Assembly (NCBI GenBank): GCA_003527405.1 | Contig: DPXH01000097.1 | Location: forward strand, 12,034-17,135 | Reading direction: 5' to 3' | DNA from: Candidatus Sediminicultor tertius | Lineage (GTDB): Bacteria; Atribacterota; Phoenicimicrobiia; Phoenicimicrobiales; Phoenicimicrobiaceae | Length of the DNA: 5,102 nucleotides | Shown here: one piece after another, positions 1 through 5,102 of the stretch | Numbering within the stretch: the first letter of the stretch is position 1 | Layout: the number at the start of each line of letters is the position of its first letter | The notes under the pieces: generated by a model | Database searches by the model: none | The model's input: only the letters and a program-made list of their open reading frames with translations | Told to the model about the DNA's origin: nothing | Position numbers and translations under genes: made by a program

Positions 1-167
1 AATGATCCTGTAACATTGGGTGGAGGTATAACGATAGAAAAATTATTTTCTTTATCAGGATTATGCTTTGCTTTAAAATAATCTTTTTCTAACCAGAATT
101 TATACCATTTTTCTTCAACAATTTTAGGATCGTATACTGAAGGTATTTCAGTGTCTATGTTTTTCAT
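1..167 (-). CDS. valS: Valine--tRNA ligase, N-terminal fragment (runs off the window)
   Basis: Class I aminoacyl-tRNA synthetase that charges tRNA-Val with valine in the cytoplasm. Only the first 55 codons are present. They read YDPKIVEEKWYKFW near residues 12-25 and end in IPPPNVTGS (residues 47-55). This is the characteristic ValS entry into the Rossmann catalytic domain, and the HIGH-type motif (HMGH in this family) should follow just outside the window. The ATG at 165-167 is chosen because a strong Shine-Dalgarno AAGGAGG (176-182) lies 8 nt upstream and the family N-terminus aligns from there. The gene sits downstream of its own promoter and a T-box leader, so it is probably induced by uncharged tRNA-Val rather than transcribed only by read-through from lon. 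IleS and LeuS share the fold, but the PPPNVTGS string and the Val-type leader favour ValS. Confidence 0.95.
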   Translation of the reverse strand, partial: MKNIDTEIPSVYDPKIVEEKWYKFWLEKDYFKAKHNPDKENNFSIVIPPPNVTGS

Positions 168-194
168 TGTCTTTTCCTCCTTAAACTTAAAAAC

Positions 195-231
195 AAAAAA
201 CCCCTTTCGTTTCTTAAAAGGACGAAAGGAG
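195..231 (-). terminator. Intrinsic terminator of the valS T-box leader
   Basis: On the minus strand a 10-bp stem forms between 222-231 (CTCCTTTCGT) and 201-210 (ACGAAAGGGG), with one G-U pair and an 11-nt loop. Six T's follow directly (195-200). The 5' half of the stem overlaps the CCTT (226-229) that the antiterminator would need, so the two folds are mutually exclusive. This is the standard arrangement of a transcription-controlling T-box. It lies 27 nt before the valS start codon. Confidence 0.9.
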
Positions 232-430
232 TCTATCCGCGGTACCACCTTAATTCCTGTTTAAAAAGTTTTTATTTATAATATCCATAATATCAATAAT
301 AAACAGGCTCTTAATGTTTTAGTTATAACGTAACTATCGGTTAATCCTACTCTTTCTTTTCAGATTAACAGCTTGGGGATGACTTTCGAAGAAAATTATT
401 TCTAATTTTATTCTACTCTTCCCCTCTTAG
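195..430 (-). promoter_or_regulatory. T-box riboswitch (tRNA-Val responsive) upstream of valS, with short Stem I
   Basis: The leader RNA senses the aminoacylation of tRNA and sets read-through into valS. The conserved T-box sequence AAGGTGGTACCGCGG is at 237-251 on the minus strand. Its TGGT would pair with an ACCA tRNA end, which fits the A discriminator base of tRNA-Val. Stem III is an 8-bp perfect pair, 300-307 with 256-263. Stem II is a 7-bp pair, 363-369 with 340-346, and encloses CTGAA and AGTAG, which resemble the S-turn strands. Stem I appears short: GGGG (421-424) pairs with CCCC (375-378), then an internal loop with AGTA (414-417) opposite GAA (385-387), then an 11-bp helix with one mismatch (403-413 with 388-398) closed by a GAAA tetraloop. 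GTC at 381-383, in the 3' side of that loop, is a Val codon and the likely specifier. The call as a T-box is firm. The Stem I fold was drawn by eye. Confidence 0.92.
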
Positions 431-453
431 TTTTTATTATTTTTATTTTTTAT

Positions 454-482
454 ATCTTACTATAGGCTATGCTGTCTGTCAA
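454..482 (-). promoter_or_regulatory. Sigma70-type promoter of the valS leader
   Basis: On the minus strand a consensus -35 TTGACA (477-482) is followed after exactly 17 nt by TAAGAT (454-459), which matches four of six -10 positions. Transcription would start near 446-448. That places the first T-box helix about 20 nt into the transcript and gives a leader of roughly 280 nt before the valS ATG. The 24-nt heptad repeat arm starts about 10 nt upstream of the -35 box. Confidence 0.75.
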
Positions 483-492
483 TTAATTATAT

Positions 493-570
493 TAGTCGTT
501 AGTGAATAGTGAATAGTATTTAGCAACAAAGCGCAAAACGTAAAGCTATAGCTTAAAATTTAAAATTTAA
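493..570. repeat. Degenerate heptad array, left arm of the lon-valS spacer element
   Basis: From 494 the plus strand reads as eleven consecutive 7-nt units in one register. Units include AGTCGTT, AGTGAAT (twice in tandem), AAGCGCA, AAACGTA and AATTTAA (twice in tandem). Positions 493-517 are a perfect 25-bp inverted copy of 790-814. The word at 548-568 recurs on the opposite strand at 4835-4855 with 20 of 21 bases identical. No coding potential is seen. The array stops short of the valS -35 box. Confidence 0.8.
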
Positions 571-789
571 ATATATATCTCAATTCGTTGATTAGTTACT
601 TAGTTAATTGGTTAATAAATTATTAGAATTGTATTATTTAAATAGTTTATCTTGTATGTTGTATGTCAAGCTAACGACTAGTTAAGAACTTTGAATTATG
701 GTTTTTAGCTTTTAGTTTTAACTTTTTAGTTTCATACCAAAAACTAAGGACTGTAAACTGAAAATTTGAATCTTGTATTTATACTAACG
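518..789. other. Non-coding interior of the lon-valS spacer, between the inverted 25-bp repeats
   Basis: This AT-rich stretch has no convincing gene on either strand. It contains the inner parts of both heptad arms, a short period-8 run (587-618), a TTGTATG doublet (652-665) and an isolated CTAACGACTA word (671-680) matching the core of the flanking 25-bp repeat. Between about 619 and 650 I see nothing recognisable. If the element once carried a gene, none is detectable now. Confidence 0.6.
587..618. repeat. Period-8 tandem repeat, four units
   Basis: Four consecutive octamers each begin with GTT: GTTGATTA, GTTACTTA, GTTAATTG and GTTAATAA (plus strand). The period is 8, unlike the 7-nt period of the surrounding arrays, so this is a distinct small tandem tract inside the spacer. 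No function is apparent. Confidence 0.55.
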
Positions 790-817
790 ACTATTCACTA
801 TTCACTAACGACTATTT
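695..817. repeat. Degenerate heptad array, right arm, ending on the lon stop codon
   Basis: The plus strand can be read as about seventeen heptads in one register up to 813. The clearest are TTTTTAG (twice), CTTTTAG, CTGTAAA, CTGAAAA and the block 783-817, made of ACTAACG, ACTATTC, ACTATTC, ACTAACG and ACTATTT. Positions 790-814 form the 25-bp perfect inverted match to 493-517. The last unit overlaps the lon stop codon (817-819) by one base. The word at 690-705 recurs inverted at 4637-4652 with 16 of 16 bases identical. No rho-independent terminator is seen here. Confidence 0.8.
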
Positions 818-3165
818 TAAAAAGGACTTCTGGTAAGAGCGTTTTTTAGAACTTCATCTAAATTATTTACCATAACAAATTTTAATCTTTTTTTAATGTC
901 ATTAGGTAAATCTTCTAAATTCTTAAAATTATCTTTAGGAATTATAATAGTTTTAATGCCAGATTGGTAAGCGGCAAGTATTTTTTCCTTTAGGCCTCCT
1001 ACCGGTAAAACTTTTCCTCGCAGGGTAATTTCACCGGTCATAGCTACATCTTTTCGAATCGGGATATCGGTAAGCGAAGAAATTAAAGAAGTAGCCATGG
1101 TTATGCCAGCTGATGGACCGTCCTTAGGTATCGCTCCTTCCGGAATATGAACATGAATATCACAATTTTCGTAAAACTTATTATCTATCTTAAGTTTTGT
1201 TGCTCGAGAACGGGCGTAGGTTAAGGCAGCTTTCCCTGATTCTTGCATAACATCTCCCAGTTGTCCGGTAAGGGTTAATTTGCCTTTTCCGGGCATTACT
1301 ATAGTTTCTACTGATAATATTTCTCCGCCAATCTCTGTCCAGGCTAAACCCGTTGCCAGACCAATAGCATCTTCTTTTCCAATTTTATCAATCTTATATT
1401 TAGGTATTCCCAAATAATTTTCTAAGTTTTTTAGGGTAATTTTAACCCTTTTATTTTCATTCTTTTTAAAGTAAACTGCGTTTAAGGCAACCTTTCTACA
1501 TATAGATGATATCTCTTTTTCTAAACCTCTTACTCCCGCCTCATGAGTATATTCCTTGATTATTTTTCTCATGGCCTTTTCTGATATTTCTATATCATAT
1601 TTTTTAAAGCCGTGATTATTTAATTGTTTTGGTAATAAAAATAATTGGGCGATCTGTAATTTTTCATACTCAGTATAACCGGGAATATTAATTATCTCCA
1701 TCCTATCTCTTAAGGAATAAGGTATTTCATCTTCATTGTTAGCTGTGGTAATAAACATTATTTCCGAAAGATCGAAAGGAACTTCTAAATAATGGTCTCT
1801 AAAAGTGTTGTTTTGCTCAGGGTCCAATACTTCTAAAAGAGCAGAAGCGGGGTCACCCCTAAAATCCACACTCATTTTATCAATTTCGTCCAACAAGAAA
1901 ACGGGATTATTAGATTTCGCGTTAACTATCCCTTGAATAATTCTTCCCGGCATTGAACCTATATAAGTTTTTCTATGTCCGCGTATCTCTGCTTCATCGC
2001 GCACACCTCCCAGGGAAGCTCTTATAAATTTTCTACCCATTGCCCGGGCTATTGATTTTGCTAATGATGTCTTACCTACTCCCGGAGGCCCTATCAAACA
2101 CAGAATTGTCCCTATCTGTTTACTACTCATTTTTTTCACTGCCAGGTACTCCAAGATTCTTTCCTTAATGTCTAATAAACCATAATGATCCTCATCTAAA
2201 ACTTTTTTTACTAATTTAATATCTAATTTCTCTTTTGTTTTTTCATTCCAGGGAAGAGATATAATCCATTCCAAATAATTTATTATTACCCCGCTCTCGG
2301 CAGATAAAAAAGGTATTTTTTCTAAACGATTTGTTTCTTTGATACACTTCTCTTCCACTTCTTGTTTAAGTTTTAAAGATAATATTTTCTCTTTGAATTC
2401 ATCAGCTTCTGAAGTATTTTCCTCATTATCTCCTAATTCTTTTTGTATTTCTTTTAATTGCTCTTTTAGATAATAATCTTTTTGGTAATTTTCCAAATTT
2501 ACTTCTACTCTTTCTTGTATCTTCTTTTCTAATTCTAAAATACTTATCTCTTTTTTTAATATAACAATTAATTTTTCCAGTCTTTCCAGGGGATTAATTA
2601 TTTCCAATAAATTTTGTTTTTCCTTTAGCTTTAAAACTATATTTGAAGAGATTATATCGGCTAATTTATCAGGTTTTTCAATATTCTTTATAGGTAGCAT
2701 CATTTCGGAAGGTAATTTATTGTTTAATTTTAGATATTGTTCGAATCTATTGGTTGCCAATCTCATCAAGGCTTCTATTTTTAGGTTTTTACCGTTTTTA
2801 ACTTTTATTTTTTCTACTTTTACTTTAAGAAAATTGTTAAATCCCTCAGTATTTTTTATTTTTGCTCTACCAAGCCCTTCCACTAATATTTTTATGGTAT
2901 CATCGGGTAGTTTATAAATTTGTACTATCTTGGCAATTGTTCCGATAGAATATATATCTTCCGCTTTTGGTTTTTCTACCTCCGGGTCTCTCTGAGCTGC
3001 AATAAATATCATACTTTTTAAATTTATTGCTTCTTCTAAAGCATTAATAGATTGTTCTCTGCCAACAAAAAGAGGGACAATCATACTGGGAAAAACCACT
3101 AATTCTCTTAGCGGCAATAAAGGTAATATATTTTTATCTAAGCTTTTTATATTTTTGTTATTCAT
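817..3165 (-). CDS. lon: ATP-dependent Lon protease (LonA type), complete
   Basis: Cytoplasmic AAA+ serine protease that degrades misfolded proteins and selected regulators. It is 782 residues, almost the same length as E. coli Lon. The N-terminal substrate-binding domain starts at LPLRELVVFPSM (residues 17-28), followed by helical, coiled-coil-like segments to about 310. The AAA+ module has Walker A GPPGVGKT (359-366), a pore loop YIGSMPG (401-407), Walker B FLLDEIDK (423-430), sensor-1 Asn476, a likely arginine finger in DRME (Arg488) and sensor-2 Arg546. The protease domain has catalytic Ser685 in KDGPSAG and Lys728 in GGLKEK, spaced 43 residues apart as in E. coli. Nothing is missing. The ATG at 3163-3165 is the first possible start, because an in-frame TAA directly precedes it. 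Its best Shine-Dalgarno, GGGAG at 3180-3184, is 14 nt away, which is long. The gene lies 117 nt after clpX. A heptad array touches its stop codon. Confidence 0.98.
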   Translation of the reverse strand: MNNKNIKSLDKNILPLLPLRELVVFPSMIVPLFVGREQSINALEEAINLKSMIFIAAQRDPEVEKPKAEDIYSIGTIAKIVQIYKLPDDTIKILVEGLGRAKIKNTEGFNNFLKVKVEKIKVKNGKNLKIEALMRLATNRFEQYLKLNNKLPSEMMLPIKNIEKPDKLADIISSNIVLKLKEKQNLLEIINPLERLEKLIVILKKEISILELEKKIQERVEVNLENYQKDYYLKEQLKEIQKELGDNEENTSEADEFKEKILSLKLKQEVEEKCIKETNRLEKIPFLSAESGVIINYLEWIISLPWNEKTKEKLDIKLVKKVLDEDHYGLLDIKERILEYLAVKKMSSKQIGTILCLIGPPGVGKTSLAKSIARAMGRKFIRASLGGVRDEAEIRGHRKTYIGSMPGRIIQGIVNAKSNNPVFLLDEIDKMSVDFRGDPASALLEVLDPEQNNTFRDHYLEVPFDLSEIMFITTANNEDEIPYSLRDRMEIINIPGYTEYEKLQIAQLFLLPKQLNNHGFKKYDIEISEKAMRKIIKEYTHEAGVRGLEKEISSICRKVALNAVYFKKNENKRVKITLKNLENYLGIPKYKIDKIGKEDAIGLATGLAWTEIGGEILSVETIVMPGKGKLTLTGQLGDVMQESGKAALTYARSRATKLKIDNKFYENCDIHVHIPEGAIPKDGPSAGITMATSLISSLTDIPIRKDVAMTGEITLRGKVLPVGGLKEKILAAYQSGIKTIIIPKDNFKNLEDLPNDIKKRLKFVMVNNLDEVLKNALTRSPF

Positions 3166-3193
3166 TTAAAATATTAAATCTCCCTATCTTTCT

Positions 3194-3214
3194 TTCGTAT
3201 CGCAATACGCGATA
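3194..3214. repeat. Short heptad run in the lon 5' leader
   Basis: Three plus-strand heptads, TTCGTAT, CGCAATA and CGCGATA, lie between the putative lon promoter and its ribosome site. The last two units also occur in the array next to clpP (4930-4957). TTCGTATC (3194-3201) is an inverted match to GATACGAA (3276-3281 region and 3255-3260 with one difference at the edge), so this run and the 3246-3287 array behave as opposed arms of a small element. Confidence 0.55.
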
Positions 3215-3221
3215 ATAATCT

Positions 3222-3250
3222 ATCATAATTACTGTCTTTTATTTTCTTAA
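3222..3250 (-). promoter_or_regulatory. Candidate lon promoter
   Basis: On the minus strand TATGAT (3222-3227) matches five of six -10 positions. TTAAGA (3245-3250) matches four of six -35 positions, with a 17-nt spacer. A start near 3214 would give a leader of about 50 nt. The -35 hexamer lies in the last unit of the heptad array that follows clpX. The weak -35 leaves this a candidate; lon could also be transcribed by read-through from clpX. Confidence 0.4.
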
Positions 3251-3287
3251 CGAGATACGATTCACGAGATACGAGATACGAATCACG
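3246..3287. repeat. Heptad array of six units overlapping the clpX stop codon
   Basis: Six in-register plus-strand units all end in ACG: CTTAACG, AGATACG (three times), ATTCACG and AATCACG. The unit at 3281-3287 contains the clpX stop codon (TGA, 3283-3285) and two bases of its last Ala codon. This is the cleanest heptad array in the window. It shows no stem followed by a T-run that would act as a terminator. Confidence 0.85.
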
Positions 3288-4554
3288 CTGTTTCTTTTTT
3301 TATATTTTCTCTATATCTCACTATCTCAGGCATCTGTCTCTTTTTCACAACTTCTTCGGTAATTGTGCATTTTCCAATATTTTTCTCAGAAGGTATCTGG
3401 TACATTATATCTAATATCGAATCTTCCATAATTGAACGTAACCCCCTTGCCCCTATTTTTCTTTTTATACTTTCTTCCACGATAGCCTCTAATGCTCCGG
3501 AGGTAAGATTCAGTTCCACCCCTTCTAATTCAAATATCTTTTTATATTGTTTTACTATGGCATTTTTAGGCTGGGTTAATATTTTTATTAATGCATCTTT
3601 ATTTAAAGCTTCTAATGTAGAAACTATATGCAGCCTCCCAACTAATTCGGGAATCAAGCCATATTTTATCAGATCTTCCGGTAAAACATTTTCCATTAAT
3701 TTGTAATTTCTTTCTTTATTGTTTTTACTTTTTATCTCTGCTTTAAACCCAATATTATTTTTACCCATTCGGTAATTTATTACATTTTCTAACCCCTCGA
3801 AAGTTCCCCCACAGATAAACAATATCTCCTTGGTATCTATTTGAATATTCTTTTCTTGCGGGTGTTTTCTCCCTCCATAGGGTGGTACGCTTGCAATCGT
3901 ACCTTCTATAATTTTTAAAAGAGCCTGCTGCACTCCCTCTCCCGATACATCTCTGGTTATAGATGGATTTTCTGATTTACGGGCTATTTTATCAATTTCA
4001 TCTATATAGATTATTCCCTTTTGGGCTAAATTTATATCGTTGTCTGCTACCCTCAATAAATTTAACAAAATGTTTTCAACATCATCCCCCACATATCCCG
4101 CTTCAGTTAAAGTTGTGGCATCAGCAATAACAAATGGTACATTTAATTTTTTAGCCAAAGTCTTGGCTAATAAGGTTTTTCCACACCCGGTAGGACCTAT
4201 TAACAAAATATTACTCTTTTCTAATTCTATCTCTTCCTTCGTCTTATCTATTTTTTTATCTTTTTTACCTGATTTATCATCATCATTACTTTTTATTCTT
4301 TTATAATGATTGTATACAGCAACTGAAAGTATTTTTTTTGCCTTATCTTGTCCTATTATATATTCATCTAAAAAATTTTTAATTTCTTTAGGAGAAGGGA
4401 CGTTTCTTAAATCAAAGGGCCTGTCTTCCTTTTTCCTTCTCTCTAATATAATATCATTACAAACTTTAATGCATTCGTCACATATACATACACCAGGGCC
4501 TGCAACTATCTTATATACTTCATCTTGGGATTTACCACAAAACGAACAATTCAT
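3283..4554 (-). CDS. clpX: ATP-dependent Clp protease ATP-binding subunit ClpX, complete
   Basis: AAA+ unfoldase that recognises tagged substrates and threads them into ClpP. It has 423 residues, the usual family length. The N-terminal zinc-binding domain has Cys3, Cys6, Cys25 and Cys28. The ATPase has Walker A GPTGCGKT (120-127), the GYVG pore loop (153-156), Walker B IIYIDEID (181-188), the RKH loop (229-231), the IGF ClpP-docking loop (268-270), an arginine finger Arg307 in GRLH and sensor-2 Arg370 in GARGLR. A Lys/Asp-rich linker at about 89-115 is longer than the E. coli counterpart. The ATG at 4552-4554 starts directly with the zinc domain and has GAGGAG at 4565-4570, 10 nt upstream. 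A weak -10-like TATAGT (4578-4583) lies just before it but has no good -35. The stop codon sits inside a heptad array. It is 403 nt from clpP, an unusually wide gap for this cluster, filled by repeats and a gene remnant. Confidence 0.98.
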   Translation of the reverse strand: MNCSFCGKSQDEVYKIVAGPGVCICDECIKVCNDIILERRKKEDRPFDLRNVPSPKEIKNFLDEYIIGQDKAKKILSVAVYNHYKRIKSNDDDKSGKKDKKIDKTKEEIELEKSNILLIGPTGCGKTLLAKTLAKKLNVPFVIADATTLTEAGYVGDDVENILLNLLRVADNDINLAQKGIIYIDEIDKIARKSENPSITRDVSGEGVQQALLKIIEGTIASVPPYGGRKHPQEKNIQIDTKEILFICGGTFEGLENVINYRMGKNNIGFKAEIKSKNNKERNYKLMENVLPEDLIKYGLIPELVGRLHIVSTLEALNKDALIKILTQPKNAIVKQYKKIFELEGVELNLTSGALEAIVEESIKRKIGARGLRSIMEDSILDIMYQIPSEKNIGKCTITEEVVKKRQMPEIVRYRENIKKETA

Positions 4555-4572
4555 TATTTTTTCACTCCTCTC

Positions 4573-4663
4573 TTTCTACTATAGCGTGTAGCGTATAGGA
4601 TAAATCAATAAACTAAAAACGCAAATCGAAAAGCGTAAAACCATAATTCAAAATTAAAAACTT
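4573..4663. repeat. Degenerate heptad array, clpX-proximal arm
   Basis: About thirteen plus-strand heptads can be read in register. The clear ones are TATAGCG, TGTAGCG and TATAGGA (4580-4600), then AAAAACG, CAAATCG, AAAAGCG and TAAAACC (4615-4642). In composition and order of words this arm is an inverted, diverged counterpart of 4831-4900. The stretch 4637-4652 is an exact 16-nt inverted match to 690-705 in the lon-valS spacer. It begins just upstream of the clpX ribosome-binding site, so any clpX promoter here would be built partly from repeat sequence. Confidence 0.75.
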
Positions 4664-4810
4664 ATTTTCCTTTTGAGAGTTAATATGCTTGAACCTAATA
4701 TATTTGCTAATTCTGTTGTTTCATTTAAAAGTATTCTTCTGTTTGTTATTTATTTTCTTGGCATCTTTCAGTAAACTATTCCAATATATAATCTCTATTA
4801 TCAGATTTAA
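4654..4810 (-). pseudogene. Decayed C-terminal remnant resembling an S23/four-helix-bundle (23S rRNA IVS) protein
   Basis: Two overlapping minus-strand frames together resemble the C-terminus of the S23-type four-helix-bundle family. The first, from about 4810, reads IIEIIYWNSLLKDAKKINNK and reaches a TGA near 4721. The second, one base out of phase, reads LLNETTELANILGSSILT followed by LKRKISF and ends in TAA at 4654-4656. Family members typically have a YWL.LL segment, then LL.E..EL..I...SI.T.K, which fits this order. There is no start codon and no N-terminal half, so it would be a frameshifted, truncated relic. Heptad arrays flank it in opposite orientation. The assignment rests on pattern memory only; it could be a chance match in AT-rich DNA, which I think less likely because both halves fit in the right order and spacing. 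Confidence 0.55.
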
Positions 4811-4830
4811 AGTAATAATCAAAAGACTGT

Positions 4831-4957
4831 CTTAAAATTTTAAGTTTTAAGCTATGGTTTTGCGTTTTGCGCTTTTCGTTTTTCGCTATACGCTTATAAC
4901 ATTCGGGGTCTTGATTTCTATTTCCTTCACGCGATACGCAATACGCGATACTCGATA
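4831..4957. repeat. Degenerate heptad array, clpP-proximal arm, abutting the clpP stop codon
   Basis: From 4831 to 4900 ten consecutive plus-strand heptads are visible, including TTTTAAG (twice), TTTGCGT, TTTGCGC, TTTTCGT, TTTTCGC and TATACGC. A less obvious stretch follows (4901-4928). Then four clear units, CGCGATA, CGCAATA, CGCGATA and CTCGATA, fill 4930-4957 and end exactly where the clpP stop codon (4958-4960) begins. The clear blocks share one 7-nt register across the weaker stretch. Confidence 0.8.
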
Positions 4958-5102
4958 CTATTTCTTTACTGCTTCTTCTCTGCTTTTAATTACCTCATCA
5001 ACCAATCCATATTCTTTAGATTCTTGAGCAGTCATATAGAAATCTCTATCAGTATCCTTCTCAATTTTTTCAAATTTTTGTCCGGTATGGTGAGTTAATA
5101 TT
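4958..5102 (-). CDS. clpP: ATP-dependent Clp protease proteolytic subunit ClpP, C-terminal fragment (runs off the window)
   Basis: Serine protease subunit that forms the double-heptamer barrel and degrades polypeptides delivered by ClpX. Only the last 48 residues lie in the window. They begin ILTHHTGQKFEKIEKDTDRD, continue with MTAQESKEYGLVDEVI and end in REEAVKK before a TAG stop at 4958-4960. The third member of the Ser-His-Asp triad is visible as the second Asp of the DRD string (fragment residue 20), equivalent to E. coli mature Asp171. The Ser and His lie outside. The position directly upstream of clpX on the same strand supports the assignment. A heptad array starts on the next base after the stop. 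Confidence 0.97.
   Translation of the reverse strand, partial: ILTHHTGQKFEKIEKDTDRDFYMTAQESKEYGLVDEVIKSREEAVKK

Noticed and set aside
783..817. Rho-independent terminator after lon
   Set aside because: No compact GC-rich stem followed by a T-run on the minus strand. The 25-bp inverted partner is over 270 nt away, too far for a terminator hairpin.
2720..2917. Plus-strand open frame inside lon
   Set aside because: It is antisense to a fully supported Lon coding region, has no recognisable domain, and its composition is that of a mirrored AT-rich gene.
3246..3287. CtsR-type operator (a known heptad-repeat operator of clp genes in Firmicutes)
   Set aside because: The CtsR site is built from GGTCAAA-like heptads. 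None of the units here resembles it, and the arrays lie at 3' ends, not over clp promoters.
3365..4591. Three plus-strand open frames (3365-3706, 4040-4306, 4310-4591) over clpX
   Set aside because: All lie antisense to clpX, whose motifs are complete. Their translations show no family signature and look like frame shadows.
4685..4774. Short plus-strand frame starting MLEPNIFANS, 29 codons
   Set aside because: It has no good ribosome site and no recognisable family. It overlaps the minus-strand S23-like relic, which explains the region better.
783..4957. CRISPR array
   Set aside because: Units are 7 nt, directly adjacent and degenerate, with no unique spacers and no cas genes in view.

Overview
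This AT-rich window is from a bacterial chromosome. Every gene is on the minus strand. In transcription order they are the 3' end of clpP (4958-5102), clpX (3283-4554), lon (817-3165) and the 5' end of valS (1-167). The clpP-clpX-lon order is the common bacterial proteolysis cluster. ClpX is the AAA+ unfoldase that feeds ClpP. Lon is a self-contained AAA+ protease. valS is a separate unit with its own promoter (454-482), a tRNA-responsive T-box leader (195-430) and an intrinsic terminator (195-231).

The coding parts are orthodox: all motifs expected of Lon and ClpX are intact. The spacers are the unusual part. clpP-clpX is 403 nt, clpX-lon 117 nt and lon-valS 649 nt. Much of this DNA is degenerate tandem heptanucleotide repeat. 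Units are mostly AT-rich words that often carry one CG step (for example ACTATTC, ACTAACG, AGATACG, CGCGATA, TTTTGCG, TATAGCG), and they keep a 7-nt register over long stretches. An array begins at, or overlaps, the stop codon of each of the three protease genes. Arrays occur as inverted arms. The lon-valS spacer has a perfect 25-bp inverted pair (493-517 and 790-814). The clpP-clpX spacer has inverted arms around a decayed minus-strand reading frame whose translation resembles the C-terminus of an S23/four-helix-bundle (23S rRNA intervening-sequence) protein. The same sequence words recur in different spacers. This looks like a dispersed, possibly mobile, intergenic repeat family.

The second notable feature is the valS T-box. 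Stem III, the T-box sequence, the antiterminator and the terminator are all readable. Stem I, however, seems to be only about 50 nt, capped by a GAAA tetraloop, with a GTC (Val) specifier and no visible distal AG-bulge/loop module.

The organism cannot be fixed from this window. Low GC, T-box control of an aminoacyl-tRNA synthetase and heptad-rich spacers would suit a low-GC Firmicute-like or candidate-phylum bacterium. Atribacterota is my guess from general familiarity, at low confidence.
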